64,000 bases of DNA, taken from positions 1,866,848 to 1,930,847 of the forward strand of contig CAXIPT010000007.1 in the NCBI GenBank assembly GCA_964030475.1, given 5' to 3'. The position numbers and the translations under genes were made by a program. This stretch comes from Tethya wilhelma. Taxonomy: Eukaryota; Porifera; Demospongiae; Tethyida; Tethyidae. The notes below the pieces were generated by a model, which made no database searches, had not been told where the DNA came from, and saw nothing but the letters and a program-made list of their open reading frames with translations. Shown piece by piece: positions 38,369-50,418 of this stretch (position 1 is the first letter of the stretch; every line of letters starts with the position of its first letter).

Positions 38369-38547
38369 ATTTATATATAAGCTAGCCATGCATGCACTAT
38401 ACCCAGGTGGCCAATCCATATAGCTAAAACAGAAGGTATTATAAGAACATGCAGTTGAAAACCATAATAATCATGCACAAAAAACTATGATTATATATAG
38501 CCAAGCATAATAATATAGTACAATCCAGACTTACGTACCATCGACAT
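37574..38547 (-). CDS. CFL: ADF/cofilin family actin-depolymerising protein
   Basis: Binds and severs actin filaments. Exons: 38547-38539 (ATGTCGATG only, as is usual for ADF genes, where the first exon often carries just the start), 38195-37903 and 37718-37574. The protein begins MSMLGVEVDEEVKTVFEEMK. The ADF-H core shows PRFALYDIEYFNETDGRDTL, LILVFIAWIPDASPMKPRML and YSSAKDRLKEKFPGL; the last two blocks form the long actin-binding helix. The length of about 148 residues is typical. Ser-3 lies in the position of the regulatory LIM-kinase site (M-S-M). The (CA)n tract in intron 1 is long. Confidence 0.95.
38292..38366. repeat. (CA)n(TA)n microsatellite in cofilin intron 1
   Basis: CA run followed by a short TA run. 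Confidence 0.95.
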
Positions 38548-39820
38548 GATTGCTTATATTCAGTGAAAAGAACCAATCTAGATCAAGGAATCCAATCAAA
38601 AAACACGCACACTGCCAGCTTTTACTATCTACTTGGTTGGGCAATTGGCAGGCAGTTCTTTATAACTATATAGACAATGTATTTTTACACAATTTTATAT
38701 AATTGTGTTAACATAATTTGGTATCGGCGGGGTAGTAAAGTAGGTACATGACAACCTAACATAGTTTGGTAGTATATTACATTATTGTATGTATGGTAAT
38801 TACTGACGTCAATTGCACAATTATAAGGTCTACATTAGTGAACATATTTTGGTACTAAGTATACCAATGATAACCTATTTGATGCATGACAATAATGTTA
38901 GGCTGTCGTGTACCACTTTAGTACACAACCGTACTATGTTAACTCGTGTAAAAAGAAAAATTGCATGATATTGGTATTGCATGCAGCTTAATTGTGCCAT
39001 GCGGATAATATGCAAAAGAACTATATTATAGTTGCATGATCCGCGAGGTGGGCAGCACTCATGCATGATCGAGTGCTGCACACTTAAGGGCATGCAACTA
39101 TTTTGTTTGCCATTGACCCCCTGTGACCCCTAGCTACTCTATTGTCACCTCCACCCAGCCACTAACCGGCAATTAGCCTAGGTTGCTAGGCAATGGCAAA
39201 CAAATTGCAATGCAATTCTTCCTAGCTGTAACTGTCAACACAATATGATATCAAAGAGTGGGCAATTGATGGGCAGAGTCTGATTAATGGGCCAACTAGC
39301 CCATTAATGTGACATGAATACACTCCTAGTGAAACAGTATAAATGCTCAGAGAGAGATGCTTCAAAGTTTAGTTTATAAAGTGACTGTGTTGGATGGTTC
39401 ATTGCCATTAAATTTTGTACACTCCCACTTCAGACACACAGTAATCAAACGATATAGCCTAGAATATTCTGGGCTCCTCTCCATAGGCTCTCACCTTTAT
39501 TCAGTACGCCACTCAGTGCAATTCAAGTTTCCACACCCGCCCAGAACCCGCTCAGGCTGGACTCTGATCAGTTCAGGCTGGATTTGGCCATTAATTGTGT
39601 GACACTGCATGCAGAATTCCAGTGGTTGTATCAATCATCTGCATTGTTTGAGTATCAGTGTGCATATGCACATGCTTGTGCGGATAGGATAGCTGAAACA
39701 CTGAAACTGAGGTGTTTATTATAAGTTTATGCATCTTTGTACTCAAACACACACATTGTAAACAGTTTTAACTTTAAAACGGTCTCACAATAGACACTAC
39801 CAAATATGCATCAATGAGTA
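38548..39820. other. Divergent intergenic region with dispersed repeat
   Basis: Between the cofilin start and HEATR6. It contains an inverted copy of repeat family C at about 39030-39205 and otherwise no recognised gene. Confidence 0.6.
39030..39205 (-). repeat. Dispersed repeat family C, inverted copy
   Basis: AGTTGCATGATCC … GGGCATGCAACT fold-back, then CTAGCTACTCTATTGTCACC and GGTTGCTAGGCAATGGC, the reverse complement order of 4793-5000. Confidence 0.75.
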
Positions 39821-39823
39821 AAA

Positions 39824-39961
39824 TATCATGGATATTATAGCTATAATATCCATGATAATATGTATGTATAAAGACATAGAGGCTGTGCCAGAACTATAGC
39901 CACTTGATAGATGTGTTGAACCATGGATATTATAGCTCTCGGGGCTATAATATCCATGGTT
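39824..39961. repeat. Two related perfect palindromes upstream of HEATR6
   Basis: 39824-39857 is a loopless palindrome with 17-bp arms (TATCATGGATATTATAG and its complement). 39919-39961 is a hairpin with 18-bp arms (AACCATGGATATTATAGC) and a 7-bp loop TCTCGGG. The 14-bp core CATGGATATTATAG is common to both. A partial copy (AACCATGGATATTCTA) occurs at about 42307. Confidence 0.9.
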
Positions 39962-40007
39962 GAACATGTGGATCGGATCATCCAGTTGCTAGGAAGGAAA
40001 CGTAAGG

Positions 40008-41470
40008 ATGAACAGTCGTTCCGCCAACGGAACGACTGTGCAACTATACAGAAAGAGTCTGGCAAGCAAGCCAACCGGCATTCTAATTAAAGCCCACCAT
40101 AACATTCTATTTAATGCGCAGCAACCTCCAATGGCTGAGCAGCTCTCCAGCTGGAATTCTAAAGCGAGGCAGCTTGGGCAATTGCTGGGAGCGGGAAGCA
40201 GGGATGAAACAAAGACCTTAGAGTTGCTTGAAGAGCTAAATAGTGTCATATACCCCGTGGACCGGCTGACAGCCAAGGTTAGTTTCTTTTGCCAGTTAGC
40301 ACAAATTTGCAAGTTGTAAAATTTTCTGCCTAGTGCTGAAAATGGGAAATTGTTTGTCTATGTAGGATGCAGAACAAGCAGTGAGCTGGATAGTGAATGC
40401 AAAGAGTACACACATTGGGAGTGAATGCACAGTTAAGATTGCTAGATTGGTTTCCAGTTTACTCACATACCAAAAAGTAAGTAGTCTCGCGTGCATGTAT
40501 TTAAATCTCTATTTTCAACCATTTTCTTTGCTTCTCAGGTCGTTTTTGCTGAAAAAGTCCAAACTCAACTCCTCGATGTTTTTCTTTCATCTCTCCCTAG
40601 AGGGGTACCCCCCACAGAGCCACTCTACGCCTGTGCTGCTCTCGCTCAGACAGGGACACTGGAATGTCCCTCACACGTATGTCTGTTTCTCTGATATAAT
40701 AATTTATTTCTGTGAGTATTTTTTGTGTGCTTGTATGCATGAGTAAGTTCCAATACTCCGGCCTTGCTGGTATACAAAATTTCCATGTTGCTCTTTAATA
40801 CATATAAAGCTGTATTTTGAAGCAATGTCCTGGGCAGCTTTTTGCATAGTTTTTTTTGTTTGTTTTTTTTTCTTTACTGGCTTGAGCAACATTAGCATAT
40901 TATTCCATCTATTTGCTGTCTTTTTCAAAAAGGCATTTAACCAGTTTCTTTTTACATTACCATATTGGCAAGCTCCAACAATTTTGTTACCTTCTGTTAA
41001 ATGACATTGCACTGTGTTCTGTTATACAGTGTATGGAGTCAGTATTGACAGGGATTCATTTGTTTTGTGCGTCTAAAAATTTATACCTTTCTCTTTTGAT
41101 CTTTACCCTCTAGACACCAGAATCTCTCTTGAGTGCTGACAGCCTAGTACTCAACATGTCACTGGTCTCCTCACACACCATTGCGGTTCGCAGAGCTGCT
41201 CTCCACTATCTCACAGCGGTCTGCACCAAGGCCGACCTCCCTCAACCCCTCCTGCTCGAAGTCTTAGAGAAGCTCTTGCAATGTCTGCTCACTCCGCTGT
41301 CACAGGTACAAAAGGTCAGGTCTGAAGGGCCTAATGGTGATGTGATACTACAAGCTAAGGTATATCCTAATAAGTGTAAATTTATTGTTGTCACTGATAG
41401 TGTACCATTGTAATAGTTGTCCACTCACACACACTCACACACTTACACACTCACACACACACTCACACAC

Positions 41471-41504
<34 letters not shown>

Positions 41505-41653
41505 ACACACACACATACATACACACCAACTATAGAAAATTACACAAACATTTTTACACTCTGCACACACTTATCTTATCTCTGATAGTGTACCATTGTA
41601 ATAGTTTTTTACTTGCACACACTCACATGCTCTCTCTCTCTCTCACACACACA

Positions 41654-41687
<34 letters not shown>

Positions 41688-44600
41688 AACTATAGAAAAT
41701 TACGCAAACACTTTTACACTCTGCACACACTTATCTTTAAAAAAACAGCTTCTTCTCTCTCAGCTAAAGTTCTTACAATCTCTCCTCTCTCATCTCAACG
41801 GCCTCCAATCGACCAATCTCCTACCGACCCTCCTTGCCTCTCTGAAAGCCAACATGGCCTTTGGGCTGCCTGGCCAATCTAAGACCATTGCCTCCATCCA
41901 CCCCCCTCTCTCTGTCCCTCTCTCACAACACAGCTCACCCAAGTCGACAAAACTCCAACAGACGGTGGCCGGTCCTCAGCTTCGCAAGAAAGAGTATCGC
42001 AACAAAAGCCGAGAGAGAGAAAGAAAAGGTATACTATTAAATAGCAAGAGCTTAAGGAGCTCCCCAATGTTCATCTGTATGTACACTCTTGTAAGTGGAA
42101 TCTCTCAAGCTAACTAAACTCTTTTTCTGTTGGTGTTCTTTATGGTCTGGCAGATGGACCACAATCAAAAAGAAAATGCATGTGTAGTTAACCCCCAGCA
42201 AGTTTTCTCTGCCTGTTGGTGAATGTTTTTGAGCACTTTTTCCATATATAGCACATCTAAAATGAAAGGTGCATGTACTCGATGATTTAGTGGCTATGTA
42301 TATATAACCATGGATATTCTACTGTGCAGGGCTCTTTTTTTTATTTGTGGGAAGCAATTTTCACGGATTTTGCTGATTTGGCAGTGAATTTTAGCAAATT
42401 CATGGAATGTTTTTTTCTTGAAAAAAATGCCCTATACGGTAGCTTGCTGTAGTATCAGTGGATTAACTTAAATGCAATCAACGTTTTTACCCCTTTTTTC
42501 TCTTTTAAGGTAAAACCGGCCACAGTGGTGCTGGCAGTGATGGTAGTGGTAGGGGCTCAGACCACCACTCCAGTGACAGTGAGTTGAGTGATAGCTCTCA
42601 GAGGTCGACTACCCAGCCCACTATTGGTGCTAGTGCTAGTGGTGGCGGTGGTGGTTCAGCTAGTGGTGGTAAGGAAGTGTTTGGATACTTGAGCTCCGAT
42701 AGCGATGTATCGGATACGGAGTCCACTTGGAGCAAACTGAAAGTGGTCAACAATAAAGTGAGACACCAAGCTCACTCCTGTCTGGCCACTGTGTTCAAGG
42801 TAATACTTATTCTTGGTGGAAAAGTTTCACAGACAATGACTTGTGTGCAAATTTTGTAGCTTAAGTCTATCTGCAAAAATCTTAATTCCATTGTTTTCGT
42901 GAAGATGCCACACTATCCTGCAAAAGTTAAGAAAAATGTTGTGGATGATACTTTCTTCGTTATCGTCTACAGAATCTTGACAGACACACCTCTTTTTCGT
43001 ATTGGACCTCGTTCCTCCCAGACGGCCCCCGCCCCCCTCACTCTTCCCCATCACTGATGACTTGCATCATCAAGGACCCCATTCCAAAGGTACTGTATAT
43101 ATTCTATGCACAATACGGTATGGCAGCTGGAACTACCATATAGCTCCAAATTTTCGTGGCAGAAAAGTTCGTGAAAAGTCTGTTTTTGTTGTTGTGAACT
43201 AATTTTCGTGAATCACGATCTCTGAAATGGTATTGCCAATAATATATTATACGGTTTTCTAAATTTTCGTTGAGAAAATTTTCGTGATATACGGTCAAAT
43301 CATGAAATTCACAAAAATATTGTGCCACGAATATATATGTGGAGCTATAATATGGTAAGTTCTTCCTTTTCCTTTCCTATGCACCTCATCACAATTGTGG
43401 CAAAGCTAGTTAAGATTTTCTCCGCAAGTTCAGAAATAAATTTCAAGTTTATTTTTATAAATGCAGTGTCGTGGTAGTGCAGTGTCCGTACTGTGTGCTA
43501 TGTTGGAAGGATCAAAGTCTTACTTAGCAGCTGCCGAAGACAAGTAGGCAATGCAATTTCTATATATAATTACCAATGACATCATCATTACATCATGTCT
43601 CCTTGTCACATCACAGACCCCTCCCCTCACAGTCGTTCACCCCCTATTCGGTAACCCTCGGCAACATGGTACGAGAGCTCCATCGTAGCTTGCTCCTGGC
43701 CCTCTCGGCCGAGACCTACCACACCACTCTCACCCAGCTCATCAAGGCTCTCTCTCTCGTGGTGGCCAGCACCCCCTACCACCGCCTCTCAGAGGGCTAC
43801 ATCAAGAGAGTGACTAGTGCTCTGTACAGGTTCTCTAAGCACAAAGGTATACATGTGCATGTGCATCGGCTTAGACACACGAGTGTTCCCTTAGTTACAT
43901 TCTGTACTACTATTGTATCCATGACCAAGTTGTTTTGTTTTTAGTGTTGTTTTTTTTCCACATAACTTGTGTTCATGTGTGAGAGGGGGAGATAAAGGGG
44001 CTGTTTTACCTTGAAAATGCCTTTTCTGCTCATTCCAAAAACACCCTCATGACCATAATTTATAAAAATTAATGTTTAAGGTTTTTCCAGCAGTTTACTA
44101 ATAAAAGATTCTCACACATTGTATAAGAAAGGTTTAGTGCCTGAATTTTCACTGAAGTATATCAGACTAAATATGTATCTACATTTCATCCATACCCTTT
44201 GACACATTGCTATACAGACACTAACATCCAGGTGGGTTGTCTGACGTGCTATGGTGCCGTGGTGTCCATCACTCCACCCCTTCCTGAAGTGGAGAGTTGG
44301 TTGACCTCGTCCGACCATTCCCCACCATGGTTGTTTAGACACTGTACGACACTTTTACAATCCCAATGTAAGTCTGCACTAGCTTATTTTAGTTCTTATT
44401 TTTTGGGATAAAATGTTCATTGAAATGACACCTTTCTTGATGGAATCGCTTGCTCAAATGATAATTTATATGTAACCAACAATTTTGAACTAATAGAATT
44501 TGTATGTTGTGACTGTGCTATAAATCAACTGTAAGAGTATTTTAGTTGTTTAACTTTAAAAATTGGTATATCACTAATGGCCATTTGTCATGCATGCAAG

Positions 44601-45360
44601 CAATTTAGTGTGATATCTTAGATCGGGAAATTTTCGCTGTTAAAAATTTTTGGCCACGCGTGCAAGAGACGAAAGTTAATGCACGAAAATTTAAAACATA
44701 TGGCGATCTTTGCCAAATTGGTCGAAGTGGCAAAAATTAAGCAAGCGATAATTTATAGCGGCAAAAATTTCCTGATCTACAGTATACATGTACATAGTCA
44801 TTAATAAAAGTGATCGTCAAATACACGCATCAACTGCAGCAGCTGTACCAGCCATAAAGACCGAGAGTCTTCAGGTTCTAGCTGCCACCTCAAAGTTCTA
44901 CTTCCCTCGGCTGAGACCCTACTGGCACTGTGTCAGAGACGTCTATCTCACCCACCTAGCAACGGCCCGGGACTCCCTTCAGACCCACTCCCTCAAAATG
45001 CTCGAAGAATTGTGTCGCGCTCTTTCTACGCCAGGAGGGAAAGACGTGGTTGAGTTTTGGGAGCAGCTGTTGTCTGGACCGTTGACTGTTGTCCTTCAGA
45101 ACACTTCTAATTCACCACTTTGCACTCAGGCTTGTAATGTGCTGGCCACTATCGGTGCTCCTACCATGGGGTGTATTAAGGTCAATAATTGAGTTTTGTG
45201 ATCTTTTTCTAAAAAACTATTTGGAAGTTTTTGTTTGTTTGTTTGTTTGTTTGTTTGTGTTTGTTTATTTGTTTGTTTTAGGCTCCTTGTCAGATGCTGT
45301 GTCTTACGCTACCTCTGGGTCTGAGTAAGGATGGAACAGCTGCTAAGACAGTTATTGTAT
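40008..45360 (+). CDS. HEATR6: HEAT repeat-containing protein 6, 5' part
   Basis: Twelve exons: 40008-40276, 40366-40476, 40539-40676, 41114-41305, 41764-42028, 42510-42799, 42973-43089, 43467-about 43543, 43616-43845, 44217-44367, about 44841-45180 and 45282-about 45358. HEAT-repeat scaffold; amplified in breast cancer in human, molecular function unclear. Segments matching human HEATR6: VRRAALHYLTAVC, FGLPGQ, a Ser/Gly-rich stretch with LSSDSDVSDTES, VRHQAHSCLATVFK, FTPYSVTLGNMVRELHRSLL, LALSAETYHTTLTQLIKALS, then QMLCLTLPLGLSKD. The start could be 40008 or the later ATG at 40131 (MAEQLSSWNSK). The frame ends in a donor at about 45359. The rest of the protein lies on the minus strand at 47021-49046. 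About 20 codons between the halves are unseen. Confidence 0.92.
41424..41516. repeat. (CA)n-type microsatellite and local duplication
   Basis: CA/CACT tract. Together with its 3' flank (CCAACTATAGAAAATTAC … ACACTTATCTT) it is repeated at about 41612-41737, a direct duplication of about 190 bp within a HEATR6 intron. Confidence 0.85.
43118..43358 (+). repeat. Dispersed repeat family A with inverted ends
   Basis: Left end CCATATAGCTCCAAATTTTCGTGGCA is mirrored by the right end TGCCACGAATATATATGTGGAGCTATAATATGG. The middle matches 57222-57432 almost throughout (AAAAGTTCGTGAAAAGTCTG, GAACTAATTTTCGTGAATCA, ATCTCTGAAAT). Confidence 0.8.
44625..44785 (+). repeat. Dispersed repeat family B copy
   Basis: Begins GATCGGGAAATTTTCGCTGT and ends AAAAATTTCCTGATCTACAG, so the ends are inverted repeats. 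Related to 4355-4500 and 54008-54215. Confidence 0.7.
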
Positions 45361-45415
45361 GTGAGAATATTTTTTGTTTGGTAATGTAATGTCATGAATT
45401 TTTTTCCCTCTCTCN

Positions 45416-46558
45416 GAGAGTCACAATCCACATATCTAGTCAAATGTGTCAGTGTATACCTTCTCTTTCCATCGTCAGAATCTTTAGAACCTCTCCGCGA
45501 TCCTTTCAACAAGTCACTGCCATCACCTCTCCCACTTCGGTCGAGCAACCCGAAATCTCTTGACCCTCTTCTAGTCCCTGTGTTGCTACCAAGAGTGCTG
45601 TCCTCTTTCTCCACGAGTGTTTCCAGTCCTCCTCCTCCACTCTCGTCTCCCAAGGTCTTCTTTTTGTTGAGGAAACGATTGCCGTAGTCACTCTTTGGAC
45701 GTTGCCAGGCTTTTCTTGTTTGTGGTTTGATACTAAAGTCTCTCTGTTGAAGAGGCTTCCCTTGCCAGAAGTAGACATACTCTGGTGTCCGTGTGAGATG
45801 AACCTGGATTTGGTCATGCAATGAAACATATTATGCTGTAAATATTACCGATGTAGGTATAATGTGAAGTATAATGTGAAGTAAAATGCATGCATGTAGA
45901 ATTGTAGTCTTTACTGGTGGAGTGTCTCTTATGACTGGTGGAGGTTCTTGCTCTTCCTCAAGGTCTACCAGCTGTGTTAGTGAGCCTCTGGACCCCCTCT
46001 GTATAATTCAGAACAATCAATTGTTATCCATATGCATTATGTTCAGTATGGCAATAAAATGATATTACGACTCACTACGCCCATTGCAGATGCTGGACGC
46101 ATGCCGCGGGCGCGAGCCCCACCCCTGTATCCAGGTGCAGCTGTGCTCGGTCTTTGCTTTCTTCCTCCCATAGCGCTGATTGGCCTCGCTCTTGCAATGC
46201 CACCACTTCTCGAACCTACTGAAGCTGTGCTAGGCCTCGCTCTTGTGCCAACTGGAGGTCTTGGTGAACTGACTGAGTCGCTCAACGAAAAGTTCCTCCT
46301 TTGTTCATCTCTGGCAGCAATAACAGAAGCAGGTGAAGATTTGGGTCTGTTTAGAGCTCTCTGTGATCTAGTTCTGTTCGGTGGAACGTATTCTGTGCTT
46401 CTTGTTCCATGTAGACTGGTCTCGCTGTCAAAGTCCGAGTACAGCAGCTGCGAGGCTTGTGAACCATAGATGGAGTGGAGAAGAGAGTGCGAGCTAGAAG
46501 CCTCCAAGTCAGCCCGACTGGCACCAACACTGTACCAAGGACTTCTTGAATCGAGCAT
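45416..46558 (-). CDS. EF-hand gene, 5' part (Ser/Arg/Pro-rich N-terminus)
   Basis: Three exons: 46558-46076 (MLDSRSPWYSVGASRADLEA), about 46000-45919 and about 45804-45466. All junctions are GT–AG and in phase. The protein is rich in Arg, Ser, Pro and Gly, with repeated words of the type RP(A/S/I)SA or RPSTA (ARPISAMGG, KQRPSTAAPG, MRPASAMG), and looks disordered. The third exon holds TPEYVYFWQGKPLQQRDFSI then a Ser/Gly/Asp-rich run. The last visible exon ends in a donor 50 bp before the N at 45415. If the block 45416-49185 is flipped, its continuation is the EF-hand exon set at 49324-50535. I do not recognise the gene. Confidence 0.7.
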
Positions 46559-47020
46559 GGCGATGATTCTTTACTCGTTTCTGTACATGACTATGACTAG
46601 CTGACTCAGTGTGCCGCACAGAGAGGTCAGTATTTATGATGAATATATACACGGTCTGTCAGCTGTTGTTATTATAAGGACATGGGTACAAATCCCGCCC
46701 AACTGAATGATTTTTTGTGAACAGAATGTGAGGAATGCATGCTGGGCGTTTGTCTTTGTTTAGGCCCACACTCATGACTACCATTAGCTGGTCATTCACG
46801 GCAGTGAATACCACTGCAGGTGCATCTTGCAGTCGAGACTGGTGACAATGAATTGAGTTATAAGAATGCAATTTTATTGCGACCATGGTAACTTTTAATT
46901 CATTTTTTAAACTGTTGAGCAAGCATTGAAGTAATAATAATAATTTATATGATTGCACACACAAAGTCTCATAAATACTAAATGATACGTATATCTAGAT
47001 GTGTGAGTACATACACATTT
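46559..47020. other. Short intergenic region between HEATR6 3' end and the EF-hand gene
   Basis: About 460 bp on the minus strand between the HEATR6 stop and the next gene's ATG. No exon recognised. Confidence 0.6.
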
Positions 47021-47696
47021 CTACCCACCGTCCTTTTTGCACAAATTATCAATGTCGTCAAACAGCTTTCTCAGTTTGCTGATGGTGGAGGAATCATCCA
47101 CAGTTAGCTGTGTGACTACATTTGTCAAATTCTTCCTTGTTCTTTTGACAACCTCTTTGATACTGGTCTCACTCTCATTCTGCAGTAATTTCAAAAAGAC
47201 CATAAAATCATATCATAAAAGTATTAATGGTATAAACATGAAGTCTTGTAGACAATAACTTTTACAGTTTTTGCGGATCATGATCATTTCATGAAAGTTT
47301 AGATCCATGAAAATTTAAATATACACACTTTTTTTTATTTACATCACACTGTTTGATAAGAGCAATCTGTGCAAGTTAAACCCTGCAAAACTTTTCAGCC
47401 ATACAATATAGCATGGTAAATCAATGTTCAAAGCAAACTACATTAGATAATTGAAAGCTTTTGTACCTCTTTGAATGTATTCTGTAAGAATTCTGCAATG
47501 AATGTCTCTATGAAAGAAGGAAGAGGAGGCTGCGAACAGAGTGCCATTGCCTGAGCAGCTGTCATCACAGAGAGCATGTTGCACAGGGTGGTACACAGCT
47601 GGAGATGTAGAGGAAGAAATGTAACCATGAAAGCTTTCCATCATGCAACAGTGCATCATTATCATACATTTCTCAAACAAACAAAATGAGAAAAAA

Positions 47697-47759
<63 letters not shown>

Positions 47760-49046
47760 AGGAAAGTCATGCAGACACTAAGAGATAATCTTAAACCTTG
47801 TTTATGAGGCTATATCGTAGCCTCGTACCCAGGCTCTCTCCTTTGACCTTAGAGCCTAGGTATGAGGCTAGCTATATAGCATAAACAAGCAAAGTACACT
47901 GATTCCTTCTAAGTATCATTGAGTGCTGTCTTAAACCTGTGTCTTGAGGGAGCCTGCGTGCTTGAACTCCGAAAAGACCACCTGGTGTTCGCTGTTCTCT
48001 AGACCAAGCAGCACAGCCGCCCACACAGCTGTGAACTGTTCCACACTACCCAAAGGATAGTAGTCCACAGCAGTAGAGAGAGCCGTTGCTGCATTATTAC
48101 GGACCTTTAAAAACAAACAAAACAAAATAAAATCAACAGAAAATCAATGACCATGGTTACAGTTTCTACATAATCATATAATAGTGGGAATTTTGTTGGT
48201 ACAAAATTTCACATCAATCTACAAAAATGAGGCAGAAATTTCCCGCTATATACCGTAAGAGACTACTAAATAGGGAGTAAATTGTACGATTAAACTGTAC
48301 GCATTATACCTTAAAGTTTTTGCAAGTGTGTACTGCTTGGCACAGTGCTGTGAGCAGCTCTTCCTGTAAGTGAGTCAAAGAGCACAAGCAAGAAAATGAA
48401 ATGTAAATTTCGTACGGAGACAAACAACGTACCACACTTTTTAAACAGTTGGTACTGAACACAGAGTTTGAGAATCCACTGTGACAGGCGTAGCAAGCAT
48501 TCCACCTGGACTGGAAGAGAAGGAGGAGGACATTAGAACACAGAATAGTAGTTTAACTCAACAAAAGAGTTCAGAGAGAGAATTAAGCATACATAGGATA
48601 TACAATCGTACTTTTACTGAGCCTGAGTTGGCACATTTGGCCAACAATGAACTGACTTCTTCGACCAAACCTCCATTACTTGACAACACTGCAAGACAAA
48701 CAAACAAACAAACAAACAAGCAAACAAACAAATGGAATCAAAATCAACAAAGTACATGTAAACAAAGAGATCTTATAAGAAATCATCTTCCTAGCTCACT
48801 TGTTTCATCCAGTATCCTCAGAAGGCTGCCAGCTGCCCTCACACCATTGCACTTGACCTTGTCATTATCAGTAAGAGTGGTACAAGTGGCTCTGTAGAGG
48901 GCTGGAATGAGAGAGGGAGGGAAGGAAGGAGGCATCTTGTCCGTGAGATTGGCCAGGGCCCATGAAGCTTGGACTCTAACTGGTAGGGAGGAAGAACTGA
49001 GGCAGTGGAGAATGGCAGAATGAGAGTCAATGATGAAGTTGGTATC
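47021..49046 (-). CDS. HEATR6: HEATR6, 3' part, on the opposite strand to its 5' part
   Basis: Seven minus-strand exons: 49046-48800, about 48689-48591, about 48510-48432, about 48362-48310, about 48105-47938, about 47600-47467 and about 47183-47021. They continue HEATR6 exactly where the plus-strand part stops. VRVQASWALANLTDKM parallels human VRAKAAWSLGNLTDTL. DNDKVKCNGVRAAGSLLRIL parallels KDKVKSNAVRALGNLLHFL. SRWNACYACHSGF parallels VRWNACYAMGNMF. FSEFKHAGSLKTQLCTTLCN parallels [20 protein letters not shown]. The last exon ends NLCKKDGG, TAG at 47021-47023. Introns are short and all splice sites are GT–AG, so this is an intact gene end, not a decayed copy. Confidence 0.9.
47701..47755. 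repeat. (GA)n microsatellite
   Basis: GA run in a HEATR6 intron. Confidence 0.95.
47815..47873. repeat. Fold-back repeat family D, 59-bp hairpin
   Basis: TAGCCTCGTACCCAGGCTCT faces AGAGCCTAGGTATGAGGCTA, two or three mismatches in 20 bp. Confidence 0.85.
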
Positions 49047-49125
49047 CTGAATGAAAGGGGAATGTAGCTTGTATATTTGAAGTTGATTTATATTGAAACC
49101 ATGACATTGAATACATGATATTTTT

Positions 49126-49137
49126 GTGTGTGTGTTT

Positions 49138-49185
<48 letters not shown>

Positions 49186-49208
49186 NNNNNNNNNNNNNNN
49201 NNNNNNNN

Positions 49209-49254
<46 letters not shown>
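49126..49254. repeat. (GT)n microsatellite containing a 23-N gap
   Basis: GT runs on both sides of Ns at 49186-49208. Confidence 0.97.
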
Positions 49255-49256
<2 letters not shown>

Positions 49257-49323
49257 TGTATAAAGAAATACTAGAAGTATCGATGTTCAGTTATAAAGTA
49301 TCTTTCCTTCCTATATTATGTAG

Positions 49324-49852
49324 AAACTGTCGGCTTCAATGTCATGGATGGAGGGTGGGGGTTCCTCTAACACCACCAGGTTTGAACTACCCATGGACAT
49401 GAAGCAACTTGAAGGTCTGTTCTGAGCCACCTTATGCCACTGTGTGTATGTGGTGGGTATGAATGTGTGCATGTGTGCATGTGAGGATGTGAGTGTGTGT
49501 GAGAGTGCGCATACAAGTACACATGTGATGGTGTATACATGAAAAAGGTTATAATAATTATTGATTGCAACCTTTCACACACCACATTGTCCTATATGTT
49601 CCACATGCAGGAATGGCTCCACTACAATACTTAAGAAAACACTGCATAATAAGGTATTGGCAGAAATGATAAATGGCATTGTTTGTGAGATAGTAATAAA
49701 ATAAATATTAATGTTTATGATGATCTTTGCAGCAATCGACGAATGTCACACTGTTCAAAGGTGTTTACAAAAATAGATAAAGATAAGGATGCGCAAATCA
49801 ACAAACAGGTTCATACATGCATACACACACACACACACACACACGCACACAC

Positions 49853-49903
<51 letters not shown>

Positions 49904-50382
49904 AAACCAAGGAGGGTCTACTGGAAGCCCTCCATCATTGTATCGCAATCAATCAAGCTGAAGACGTCTTGCAACTTGCCCTGGTTGACAACGACATGCT
50001 AATTGATCTACGACTCTTTGCAGCACTCTGCTGCCTGGCTGAAAGAGCCTTAAACCTGTTCTTCCTGTAAGTTGTATATACACTCACTGAAGCCTATTCA
50101 CTTACCTAAGGTTACAGTATTCTATTTATTCAACATGCGTGTAGTGTTTGTTGAAATGTTTATAACCGGCAAGAAATTACAATTTGAAAAAGTATCCATA
50201 TAGACATGATACTTTATTTTGCTTACATGACACACATATTTTTAAGTTATGCAAACATGTTGTGGTGGTAATGGTTTTCCTTATCATATTCATCTGTGTA
50301 CGTGTAAATTCAATTTTTAGTTCATGCTTCATGTATATATGCATCAAAATCATGTTCAATCATGCATGTGTACATAATAGTA

Positions 50383-50418
<36 letters not shown>

